DNA of 64,000 nucleotides from Salisapilia sapeloensis (taxonomy: Eukaryota; Oomycota; Peronosporomycetes; Peronosporales; Salisapiliaceae). The stretch spans positions 1 to 64,000 of the forward strand of contig JAADVB010000083.1 of NCBI GenBank assembly GCA_023334545.1. Direction: 5' to 3'. The position numbers and the translations under genes were made by a program. Each line of letters opens with the position of its first letter. Positions within the stretch are counted from its first letter, which is position 1. Positions 21,941 through 32,182 of the stretch are shown here, piece after piece. The notes beneath the pieces were generated by a model. The model searched no databases. It saw only the letters and a list, made by a program, of their open reading frames with translations, and had not been told where the DNA came from.

Positions 21941-24763
21941 TCACTCTCGAGGCGTCGTGTACGTCTGTCGGACTTGGGCCACCCAGTCTTCCACAGCTTC
22001 AAGCGAGAACAAGTCTAGTTCCTCGTCTTTCTCCTTCTCCTGCACGATCGCGTCCCACTTGGCACGCATCGTGACGTTCGCGAGTTGTTTAAATTCTTCA
22101 ATTAAAGCATCAAAGTCTTGACGTCCTTCCGACATGGCTCCCTGTCGTTCCATCCACAAGACAAACACATTCGATTGCTTCCCCACCAACGCTCGTTCGT
22201 AGCGAGAACAGTCATGTGCAATCGTACCTTCCCACTCTAAGTACTCTCCGATCTGGTGGAGATAGTGAAGTCTCGACGGCGTTAACACGTCCGTCGGTAG
22301 TGACAACGAGTCAATAAGAAGCAGCATCGTAGCTTGCCATCGCTTCGCAAGCAGCTGCAAGCTCGCGACCATCTCGTCTTCTGCGCCTGCAACCTTTTGC
22401 GCCAAAGCTTGAGATTCCAAGATCGTACGCAGGAGCTTGCGTTGCTCCGACACAAGCGCCTCTCGGAGTTTCGTGTGTGGGACGTCCTGCTCAATATGGT
22501 AGTGGAGCACTTGCCACAAAGCCAAGACAAGCGGCAGACCAGTCGCGAGAAGCTCATCTGACGGAGGTAGCTCCATCAAGAGCGCTCGACTACGCGTCGG
22601 GTCTTCATGCGCCACGACACTCGATAGGAATTTGCGCGCTTCTTCCGGACGCACCTCCAACAACCGGTACGACAAGATGTTAATGAGTACCGACAGCAAT
22701 TGGAGTTTGTTCTGGAGCGCTAGATTCGCGCGAGACGTGACGTCTTGCTCGTCCGATGCAATGATCCGACGCATAGGCGCCAATACCGAGAAGATGTTGC
22801 CGAGACGAGCGTACCCTTTGTCTCCAAGCAATTGCTGTCGAATCAAATCGTTCACCTTGCCTTCCGTCTGCGGCGTAATGGCGATAAACTGCGGGTGGCT
22901 GTGCATGGCTTCGAATGCCAGGTTTAGACTCACCACGTCATCTAGGTGCGGCACAGGCAGCTCGACGTAGAACATGGATGGACGATGGACGTTCACGGGC
23001 GATCGAGGTGGAGATGTGCTTCGAATCTCCGAGAACACTGCGTGGGCAGACAAGTACTCTTTCGCAGTCTCCATGTTCACTCGACTGCGGCCGTTCATGT
23101 ACGTACAGACTTCGGCCACGAGTTCACTTGAGGCACCAGCCGCGACGGCAATGTTACGTGCGTGGAGAGCCATGTGACCCTTTTGGATGCCCGTGACGGC
23201 AATCGCGCGCATGGCAGCAAAGTTTTGTGCCAGACCGACCGAAACGAGAATGCCACTGAGCTGTCGCGCGGTCGGGTACTTGAGAATGGCACGTGTGGAG
23301 GCGTAGCCAGGGTGTGTGAGAAGAGCACCACCCTTGGATCCGACAGAGAGAGGTAACTCCAGACTACCGCGGAAGACCTTGCCATTATCCGTGTCGACGA
23401 CTTCGTAGTGCGACAGACTCGCGTACTGTCCCGAGCGACTGGCGTAGCAGTGCGCAGCGGCTTCAATGGCTCGCCAGTCCTGTCCAGATGCCAAGGCCGC
23501 AGCGTCGACGCCATTCATGATACCCTTGTTGTTCGTGACGGCACGGAATGGGTCGATGGCGGCAAAATTGTAGGCTTCGAGCATCTTGCTGGCCACTTCT
23601 TCGCCGCTTACGCCCTTCCATCCGAGCTTCGAGAGCGGGATCTCGAACGATGCACGGGCTCGACGCTGCATACACAAGTTGGTGAGGATACGAAGACCTG
23701 CGCGGCCATTGGTGAGACGGCAGATCTCATCCGACAGACCTTCCGCCACAGTGTTCACGATGTTAGCACCCATGGCTTCACACACATCGACGTCGATGTG
23801 CACGACGAGGTAATTCGTCTCCTTGGACGTTGGTGTGATACTGATTTCATCGTCACACGGAGTATACCAAGCGTTCTTCCTGGACGGAAGGTCCGATGCC
23901 TTTACGAGACGGCAGTAGACGTCGACGACACCACCATGACGTTTGGCCATGTTCGGACATAGATTCACATTTGCATACTTCATGAGACTTTGTTTGTTGC
24001 TTTCAATCGCTTCCATCGCGAACGGGATGTCTGGTACGTCGACGAGTTGAATCTGAGACGTCATGACATTGCCAGTGGTAGCTGTGCTGAAGCCACCGCC
24101 ATGGGCAGCCACGAGTTTCGCGGCACTGGAGGCAGCAGCAACGACAGAAGGCTCTTCCACTGCCATGGGAACAGACAGAGCCTTGCCATCGATGACAAAG
24201 TTCAGGCCGAGACCGAGCGGTAGTCCGAGGACGCCGACACAATTCTCGACCATGAGATTGGCTTCACGCAACGGCAAGTCGCCGAGCTTGGATGTCGAGT
24301 CTGAGCTCTCTGGCTCCGATGGCTGGATGCGCTGGAGATTCGGGTACATGAGCGACAGCACGTCGAAGCGCTCTCGCAGCGTCTTGCTGTAGAATCCAGA
24401 CCAAATAGATGGCTGGGACGTTGTGGCTGGCTTGCTCTCTTCGCCAAAGTTGACGTCGTCGTCGGATTCATGTTGCGTTGGTGTGAGCGTTTCGAAGCGC
24501 TTGGTCGGAAGCGCGTCGGTTTGCTGTGGGACGGACGAGTCATTGAGTGTGTGCACGAGCTCCGTCAGTTCGTGGAGCTTGGTCTGTGTTGATGGCAGCA
24601 GCGTCTCTTGGCGCTCTCGAGCCACTTGCAGCAGCTTGTGTGCCGACTGCAATTGCTCCAGCGCCGAGTCGAGCGTAGCGGCGAGTTGATCGACCGAGTT
24701 GTACGTAACTGCAGACGCATCATGGGTCGTGTCGTTCTCGTTGAAATCAGACTTGGCAGTCAT
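21941..24763 (-). CDS. Class II (bacterial-type) HMG-CoA reductase with long terminal extensions
   Basis: A single exon of 940 residues. Residues about 115-600 are a class II 3-hydroxy-3-methylglutaryl-CoA reductase: VENCVGVLGLPLGLGLNF, EEPSVVAAAS (catalytic Glu, near 203), VTNNKGIMNGVDA (Lys412), ASGQDWRAIEAAAH (Asp429) and GIQKGHMALHARNIA (His534). TNNKGIMNG is diagnostic of class II; the eukaryotic class I enzyme instead has a DAMGMNM motif and membrane spans, absent here. The enzyme makes mevalonate for isoprenoids. About 115 residues of coiled-coil and acidic sequence precede the domain, and about 350 helical residues follow it with no domain I recognise. No membrane segment or signal is visible, so the protein is probably soluble. 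Confidence 0.88.
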   Translation of the reverse strand: MTAKSDFNENDTTHDASAVTYNSVDQLAATLDSALEQLQSAHKLLQVARERQETLLPSTQTKLHELTELVHTLNDSSVPQQTDALPTKRFETLTPTQHESDDDVNFGEESKPATTSQPSIWSGFYSKTLRERFDVLSLMYPNLQRIQPSEPESSDSTSKLGDLPLREANLMVENCVGVLGLPLGLGLNFVIDGKALSVPMAVEEPSVVAAASSAAKLVAAHGGGFSTATTGNVMTSQIQLVDVPDIPFAMEAIESNKQSLMKYANVNLCPNMAKRHGGVVDVYCRLVKASDLPSRKNAWYTPCDDEISITPTSKETNYLVVHIDVDVCEAMGANIVNTVAEGLSDEICRLTNGRAGLRILTNLCMQRRARASFEIPLSKLGWKGVSGEEVASKMLEAYNFAAIDPFRAVTNNKGIMNGVDAAALASGQDWRAIEAAAHCYASRSGQYASLSHYEVVDTDNGKVFRGSLELPLSVGSKGGALLTHPGYASTRAILKYPTARQLSGILVSVGLAQNFAAMRAIAVTGIQKGHMALHARNIAVAAGASSELVAEVCTYMNGRSRVNMETAKEYLSAHAVFSEIRSTSPPRSPVNVHRPSMFYVELPVPHLDDVVSLNLAFEAMHSHPQFIAITPQTEGKVNDLIRQQLLGDKGYARLGNIFSVLAPMRRIIASDEQDVTSRANLALQNKLQLLSVLINILSYRLLEVRPEEARKFLSSVVAHEDPTRSRALLMELPPSDELLATGLPLVLALWQVLHYHIEQDVPHTKLREALVSEQRKLLRTILESQALAQKVAGAEDEMVASLQLLAKRWQATMLLLIDSLSLPTDVLTPSRLHYLHQIGEYLEWEGTIAHDCSRYERALVGKQSNVFVLWMERQGAMSEGRQDFDALIEEFKQLANVTMRAKWDAIVQEKEKDEELDLFSLEAVEDWVAQVRQTYTTPRE

Positions 24764-25131
24764 GGCTTGTCCGATCTACTGACGATTGGAAAATGAAGCT
24801 GACGAGCGGTCACTAGCCGAGCGATGTACGAGGGATGAGACAGTCGTCTTATTGTGCCCAAGAGATACCGAGCCGGAATAAGAAACTCAAAGGGTAATGG
24901 GCGCGTATAAACGTCTTCCCTCGAGTCACGTCAATACGAATACAAGTAGAGGAGGAAGATAGGCAAGGATGCACACAACGTTGCGAATCGAGTATGTCTG
25001 CCGCCGTCCGATCCGTTCGATTCGAGTAGCCTATTTTACGTCTATGCGATGTTTCGACTGAGAGGAATACATTCATTTTGATAACATTCTAGCCCATATC
25101 GCTGCCCTGTCTATTTTACGCAACGAATACT
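24764..25131. other. Intergenic region upstream of HMG-CoA reductase
   Basis: 368 bp between the start of the HMG-CoA reductase gene and the 3' end of the HECT-like gene, both on the minus strand. It should carry the 3' end of the latter and the reductase promoter. No coding potential, repeat or clear sterol-type element could be supported by eye. Confidence 0.4.
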
Positions 25132-28100
25132 TCAGTCCCAATCGCCATCCTCTTCATATATGTCTTCGACATTAATGGATTCCGGTCGAGGTGTCCGTGG
25201 AGGCTCATAGTCCTCGTAAAGAGCGGTCTCCGCCGTTGTCGATTGGATGGCGTCAGTGTCAGACATTGGCAATGGACGATCCAATGCATATCCATGGGGA
25301 AGGATATGTGATAGTGTCCCTTCGTGCTCTACTTCTGACTCGACACAGATGTGCTTCCAAGTGTCGACAGCTAGCACTACATTGTGTCGCAAGGTACTTT
25401 GGAGCTCCAGCTTCATGTCTTCGTCAACTTCTTGATGGATTGGACCTGCCGACTGAAGCATGGCGTGCCAGTAGTTTGGTACCGCGAGTGCGTTCGTAAT
25501 GGGCTAGTTGCAAGTTAACATGAGAACCTAAATAATTGAAGGCAAATGCAAAGGATATCGTACTTGAGCTCTGGGCAGCACGTCGAGCAAGCTGTCCGTA
25601 TCCTCTGGTGTCTTCAATAGGTCGACCCGAAGAAACTGTACCATGCCGAGTTAGTCTTTACGTCCAAAGTAGTCTAGAAAGCATCCTACCTCTGTACCCG
25701 GTATCGGTAACGTCAAAGTACCGGTAATAAATTGAACGAGCTGACGTTTACGCTTCGGCGTAAAACCTTTCACGACGTGCCAAAAAGCATCATGTAATGG
25801 AGACTGGACAAACGCAGGATCGAGTGACAGCTGGAAGATGTGGTCAAACGCAAAGTCCTCATCCATGGTATACTTGGTGGTTCCACAAAGTACGAATTGC
25901 AAGTCTTTCGCAGACATACTAGCTTGACGGAGTGCAGTCGTCGAAATGACCGAGTGGAAACCATTTCGTAGCTGCCGGAATTGCCAAGATAAGTTGTCTC
26001 GAGTACCGAATTTCATATCAATTTGGTATCGACAATAGTCCGATACAGACATGTCAGCATTGAGCCCGCTACCTAATAGCATTTGTTGGACATCCTTATC
26101 ATCCATATCATGCAGACTTTTCCAGGACTTGGCTAATTGGTAATCAAATTCCTCCGCTTCTCTCATGCCAATTTCCACATTCTCGTCCAAGAGCATATCA
26201 AAGAAGAGATTTGGAAGAGATATGTCTACAGTAGTATGATGGGTCACAGCCTGTGCTATCCACCACCCTATAAACCATAAAGCTCGTTCATTCGCGTCGT
26301 TGGTCGCTGTGTCAGGATTGAGCCAATACCAGTCAGACGTTTGAGTAGGGCGCAAGTATGCGTGCTGAGGTTTCATAAAGTGGACATGAGAGACTGGCAG
26401 TTCTTGTGTCGCAGAACTCGCATCTAGTAGCCACCTGTCTCCATCTTTTGCCTTGAGAACACACTCACATGCATTATCCTGACTATCCTTCCATTCTACT
26501 TTCCATCCAGACTGAAGAGTATTATCTTTAATAGTCAAGTGGCCGTCCTCGATCTTGATCGTATTCCTAGCGTCAAGCTCAAGTTTTGCCTCCGTCCACT
26601 CGGTTGAGACACAAGTTGCGATAATTTCAAACCACTCTTTTATCCTTCTTCTACTTTTTCCATCATTGTCGTCCGATTCCTTTACATTTTCTTCACAAAC
26701 AAAGGTAGGACTAAGCGTGACCAGCCCAGTTGTCAGTGTTGTAGAGCCAAACGCTTCAACAACACTTTCAATACTACTTGATAAAGCATTCGACCGATCA
26801 CACAGAATCTTCCGATTTAAAGAAACCTCTCCTTCACTATTTGTCTCGGTTACCACCTTCATATCAGCAACTAGCATCAAAGCCCTGCATGCTGGATCAA
26901 GAAGGAACTTCATGTCATCGAGATCGCCTACGAGCGGAGCAACAATGTGTTTGATGAGTTTCCAATCCTCTGCCAACTTGTTACGAGGTTCATTCGTAAG
27001 GTAGGGATAGTAGAGGTAGACGAGTCTTGTCAGTCCATGCGAGGTTAGTTGACTGGTATCCCTGGACTCATCTAACGTCTTATCAACAGCATACAGACTG
27101 GCCATTAATTTTGCTGTACGTAGCAACACTTCCAAGGTCGACTTATGCATTGATTCGTGAAGAGTAAATAGCGTCTTCGTCTCCAGATCCTCCATATGAA
27201 GCTCTGATACAAGGGAAGTCATATCTCGTAACCGCGAGACAATTTCCTTCGCTACATAGGAACACCCGATATCAAGTACTTCAGCGCACTCTCTCCATGC
27301 TGCTTGAGTAAAACTAATTCGGCGTGCCGCATCGTCGAACAGCATCTTACTCAATGACGAATTGTCATCCAGGTCAAGGGAAAACAGAGACCATATAAAA
27401 GACCCTTGCAGCGTATCGGATAGATCTCCATTACTTTGAAGACATTGTCCTATCTCGTGCCTAGATTTCCAATGTCTCATTGTATCGAGATCGGTAACAA
27501 AATCCTCAGCAATGTTAGATGAGGGCGATAATTTATTCATGAGGTCAATAAGTTGCTTCATAGGGTTCTCATCCGATTCCTGAACTTGTATCGCTGACTC
27601 CTTTTCCACATTGTAAGTCTCGTCGGAATTGCTGTCAACATCTTTTGGAGGTAAGTTACTAGATGGCTGGGTGTTTCCGTCTTCGGACCTTGTCGACAGT
27701 ACATCATTATTGTCCTCCTCGAAGCTTTCTGCATAGTCTGCATTCTCCTCCTCATGCGTATTAGCTGCAGAATGTGGGCGAGTATCAGCAGTACTAGGTT
27801 CTTGGACCTCCAAGTCTGATTGCAATCTTTCGCTTTTTGGAGACAGTGAATCACTCCGTTTACCACTATTCTGAATATCTAAACCCTCTTCTTGACCTAT
27901 CTGGCCGGCTCCAGCTTCGAACCTGGCAGCGGAATTTACATTAACTCTATTTTCCTCATCAAGGTTGACATTATTACTCTCGCTTCTGGTGGACATTAAA
28001 TTATTCTCGAATATCGATTGTTCAACGTGCTCATCTTGCTCACTTTCCATTATTTCGATGCCTTCTTCTTTGTCTTCGACTATCATGCTTGGCGCATCCA

Positions 28101-30977
28101 AAGTACTTGCATGTGCTGGGTGAGACATCTCACTCAATCTTGTATGGTCTCTTTCATCGCTATATGATGAATGCTCTGTAGGAACATGCTCAACGCTTTC
28201 AACGTCTTCTTTTGAATCACTTTCATAAGACGCGTTAGCGACATTAGCATCATCTTCAGCTTTTTGTTCATCTTCTATCCTGGACAAAGCAATTGCTTCA
28301 TGAGTGGCAGCTTCGGGAGGCACAATGCTAGTAACTTCGCTCTCAGCTTCTTCTTCACTTTCAAACCCGTCGTCATATACCTCACTTCGATTGGTTACGG
28401 GTAAAGATTTATCAGCTGTGTAAACAGGCTCCTGGGTGTTCACATCGTCACTTTGATCGCTATAGTACTTTTCATCATTTTCCTCGTCTGTCAATGGAGC
28501 ATCAGTAACTTTATCTTGGTTAGCAGTTACTGCAGACATAGGTGTAGATCTGCCTGAAAATGGCGTATCTAACCGATAGCTAGCATTCCCAGGTGCATCT
28601 TGAAATATTTCATTTGGCTCGATAGGCTGAGAAGGTGTCTTTGACTCTGGTTTAATATCATTCAAACTCGAGCCGGCTTCTGTATCGTTCTGATCTGGCT
28701 CACTCTGTTCCTCATCACTTCTTTCAAATTTATCATTGTACACTTCACTTCGATAAGTGGACTGCAGTGGTGTCTGTGTTTTCAGTTCATCTTCATTCAA
28801 ACCTAAACTAGCTTTTCCATCGTCACTATCATGTTCTCTCTTTTCCTCGTCACTCCTTTCGAATTGGTCATCGTACAGTTCGCTTCGATGCGTAGGCTGA
28901 AGAGGTGTCTGTACTACAGACTCGTTCCCTATAATTTCCAAGTCAGCTTCTCCATCGTCACAATCGTGATGATTGCCTCCGTCGTCACTCCTTTCATATT
29001 GAGCATCGTACGTTTCGCTTCGATGAGAAGCGTGAGGAGGTGTCTGGACTAGTGGTTCATTTTCATTCATGCTCGAATCAGGTTCTTCGTTGTCATGCCC
29101 ATGTTCGCTCTTTTCCTCCTCACTTCTCTCAAACTGGTCATCATAAAGTTCACTTCGATGAGTAGCGTGAAGAGGTATTTGTACTACCGATTCATCGCCT
29201 TTTAAATTTAACTCAACTTCTTTTTCATGGATATTGCGCTCGTCGCTTCCATTTCCATGTCGTTCCTCTTCTGGTAATCTTGGCCTTGCTGTTTGCTTAT
29301 TGCTAGTAGCAGTCACAGAGCTTCGGGCGGACAGCGAGTCCATCTTTTCGGAAGAATAGTCATCGCTTTCAAAACCATCATCATAGACTTCAGTATGTGA
29401 TGTAGACGGAATTGGTGTGGTAACTTTTAACTTGGCATCCTGGACTTTGCAAATCTCGTCCTCCTCATTTCCAGTCATTTCTGCTTGTAAAATTTTAATA
29501 TCCTCACGCCTTTTATTCAAGTTACCATTTCCACTTGACTTTAGAGTAGACTCAGTCTTCTTATCATGCAATGAAGACGTAGCAGCTGTAGTAAGGCTAT
29601 CGTTCGCTGCACTGAGATGGAAGTTACCACGACCTGTCAAATTTTCGTTGCTAGCACATCCGGGAATCCTACTCTGATACATCTGATCTTGATCTTCATT
29701 TTCATTTAGCACGTATTCCCCAGTTATAAGAATTTCTTCTTGCCTACTACTTGATGTTATTTTCTCCTTCGAATGATCATCAACCACCGTCATATCTGCA
29801 TTCGATAGCGTCTCAAAAGATTTCGGCTCCGCAGTGTAATCATTGTTATTCTCACGTTGCTTTGTCAGTTCCAGCATCTCGGCTATAATTGACTGAGCGG
29901 TTAGTACTCGCTCCAGTTTCTGTCCTGGTCGAAGGACCAACGGGTTCTCTAGTGAAAAGCAAGGGAGGTCCACTCCGCGAGCACGTAGCTCTGGTCCAGC
30001 AAAGTCCAGGTCATTGTACATTTTCACAAAGTAGTTTTGACCTCTCCATAGAAATGGAGGAGGTCTTGGTAATTCTCGTCCTGCCTCTAGCATCCATTCA
30101 ACAATGGCTTCCACTACCTGTATGCCTTTTACTTGAAGTTCCTCCGCCAAAGCCTGCGCCATCCTCGTTGCTTCTCGGGTATTGTTTAGCATTGCCCCAC
30201 TGCCAACTTTCCTCTTCGAAGCGGATTCTAATGGAGCTGGCGCTACTCGCCGTCGGTACTGTTCATCACGAGCCTTTGTCGGCGCAGCTTCTGCCGGACG
30301 AGAAGGAATGAGAAGAGGGTCCTGAACTGGAGTGCATAAGATCAACGCGTTCAGTTGGTAAATTAGCGTTTCACGGTCATCTATCGCCTTAAAAACCTTC
30401 AGTCGTAGCTTCTCTTCTCGCTTCACAAGAGTATTCGTATGCTACACGCAGCAGAGGATGTCAATCGATATATCATTGATAGCGCTGGTCTAGTTGATAC
30501 CTCAGATCGTTTCGTTGGAGACCCCAGTGGTGCAAGTCGACGCTCACTCCCAGGACGTCTTGGAGTTACCATTCTTCTAGTACCATGCTTTTTACCTTTT
30601 CATATTGTTAGATGTGGCGCTAATTGATGTGTATCGGAATGACAGATACCGTATTGCGTTCTTTCATTGCGAATTTTCAGCTCCTTCTGTCGTTGAAGAG
30701 CAGCACGGTTTGGACTTAATGAAGGCTCAGCCATCGTCCTAGGTGGATGCTTATTCGAGATGCGAGGAGGTTCGTACGTAAATCGATTATCCCAAGCTAA
30801 TTCTCGTTGTCGCATTTCCTCACTAGAAGGTTTGATCATTTGTGCTAATCGAGCATTTCGAATGAATTGTGCTTTCCGACTAAGCTTCTTGGGACTACGT
30901 CGGTTTGGAGATGTGGTTCCAGCTACGGGCTGGCGTGGTTTGTGCCGAGGTAGATAGTCTTGCTCATTTGAAGACAT
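25132..30977 (-). CDS. Giant HECT-like protein with tandem repeats and a replaced catalytic cysteine
   Basis: Five exons (30977-30650, 30595-30501, 30441-25690, 25635-25564, 25503-25132) give 1,872 residues. The N-terminus is basic and Pro/Ser-rich. Residues about 400-1000 are acidic low-complexity sequence with seven copies of a Y-D-D-x-F-E-like motif, four of them in an exact 45-residue tandem repeat. The C-terminal 450 residues resemble a HECT E3 ligase: N-lobe ALWFIGWWIAQAVTHHTTVD and LFFDMLLDEN, then AFWHVVKGFTPKRKRQLVQF. In active HECT ligases the C-lobe has LPTASTCFN; here residues 1745-1753 read LPRAQPITN, so Ile1751 stands at the catalytic cysteine. The neighbouring NALAVPNY still aligns. 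A tail of about 100 residues follows. It may be a pseudo-ligase or scaffold. Confidence 0.78.
28680..29215 (-). repeat. Tandem 135-bp (45-residue) repeat inside the HECT-like gene
   Basis: The plus-strand octamer CTTCGATG or CTTCGATA recurs at 28748, 28883, 29018 and 29153, exactly 135 bp apart, marking four in-frame copies. Each encodes HRSELYDDQFERSDEE or a close variant (first residue T or S, then YDAQY, YNDKF), an acidic stretch and a QTPL-like block. Related but unspaced motif copies occur near 29390, 28370 and 27720. An exact whole-codon spacing points to duplication within the coding sequence. Confidence 0.8.
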
Positions 30978-31194
30978 GACTCGAATGCTACTTGGAGCCT
31001 CTTAGCCTAAGCGTATACGAAAATGTTGAAACGCATATAGCCTAGAAGATGAAACGCACCGCTATGGTTCAACGTACTGTACAAACAAGTCGGGTAGAGA
31101 TTACCGTGTTATCAGATAACGCCTACTACATGTCTCGATGGCCAGCGCTAAGCCTCTCATCTACTATCACCAAGTTGTCCAGTAACTTGGGAAA

Positions 31195-32147
31195 TTACTT
31201 GTCGGACCGTTTGGAAACAGAGTCATCATCGGTCGAAGTGTTCATGTAGAACCCACTCGTTCCAAGTAAAACGAGCCACAGTCCGGTCGAATGGTACATC
31301 CGAAGTGATGACAAATGCAGCTTTAGTTTCGTTCGGCCTGATTTCACGACAGCACCTTGCTCATTCGAGCAGCCTTCACACTGCGGATAGAATCGAAATG
31401 TAAGCTTCCTGCCTGTCAGTCTCCTCCACATACTTTTATTCACACGCTCCGCCACGCTGATGGTAGAAAATGGGTTAGATGGTGTATAGTGTATCAAGAA
31501 GAGAATGATTACAGTTTAGGAGGCATGTGATCCGCATGGTAGCGAACGCCGCGTTTAACTCCACAAGTGTGGCAGCCGAATAACCTGCCAAACTCTTGGA
31601 CAATGCCTCGCTCAACACTAGTCGCATACTCTTCCGTAGCTGGCAGTGATGCCTTTTTGAGATGAAAAGCGCCGAGGTTGGCAAAGTTACTCGGTGCCAA
31701 GGATGAAAATCTACCACCTAAGATTCGAAAACAGAGTACACCAATCGCCATGTAGGCAGGATACGGTGCGTCTGGCAAGTCTTCCCACCGTGCTTTGAAC
31801 CTAGAGCGGCCATACTCCATCAAATCAGCTATTGACATGGACGAATTGGACCACTCGTGCGCGAGCTCCCTCGGCGTCGACGCAAAGTGGATTGCTGCGG
31901 TAGATGAAGCACACACTGCAGCTAGTCCTAATGCTTTGGGGATGATCAACGTGGAAGCACCGACATAAATCGCCTTTTGCACAAGCTGCATGGTTGCTGT
32001 GCCTGTCACAAAGATAACGCCACCCGATACGGCGTCGGCTGCATGCGCCCCGAGACTGGAGTAAAATGCTAGAGCACGGTCACCTTTGAGCTTGTCCTCT
32101 AGTCTCTCTAATGGCGACTTGGGCTTCTTCGGACTCCATCCCCACAT
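31195..32147 (-). CDS. Multi-pass membrane protein of unknown function
   Basis: Two exons, 32147-31513 and 31456-31195, with a 56-nt intron (GTAATC donor, CTAAC branch, ACCATCAG acceptor), give 298 residues. Without splicing the frame stops five bases into the intron. The N-terminus is basic (MWGWSPKKPKSPLERL). Hydrophobic segments are visible around residues 45-70 (VSGGVIFVTGTATMQLV), 72-95 (STLIIPKALGLAAVCASSTA), 145-160 (YPAYMAIGVLCFRILGG) and near the C-terminus (GLWLVLLGTSGFYM). HTCGVKRGV and YPQCEGCSN could form a Cys pair site. I do not recognise a family. Its start codon is only 35 bp from that of the divergent cyclic-nucleotide-binding gene. Confidence 0.7.
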
Positions 32148-32182
32148 TTTGGACACGAAAAAGTACTAATAATAGCTTCGAG
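32148..32182. promoter_or_regulatory. 35-bp spacer between two divergent start codons
   Basis: The membrane protein (start 32147, minus) and the CNB-domain protein (start 32183, plus) leave only 35 bp between ATGs. Each 5' untranslated region and core promoter must therefore lie partly inside the other gene's coding sequence. An alternative plus-strand ATG at 32111 would even overlap the other coding region. Confidence 0.45.

Noticed and set aside
23408-23962. Open frame antisense to HMG-CoA reductase
   Set aside because: The reductase frame holds all catalytic motifs; the antisense frame shows none.
31049-31388. Plus-strand open frame with an in-frame TAG, tempting as a small gene or pseudogene
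   Set aside because: The minus strand gives a spliced gene with matched donor, branch, acceptor and phase across the same bases.
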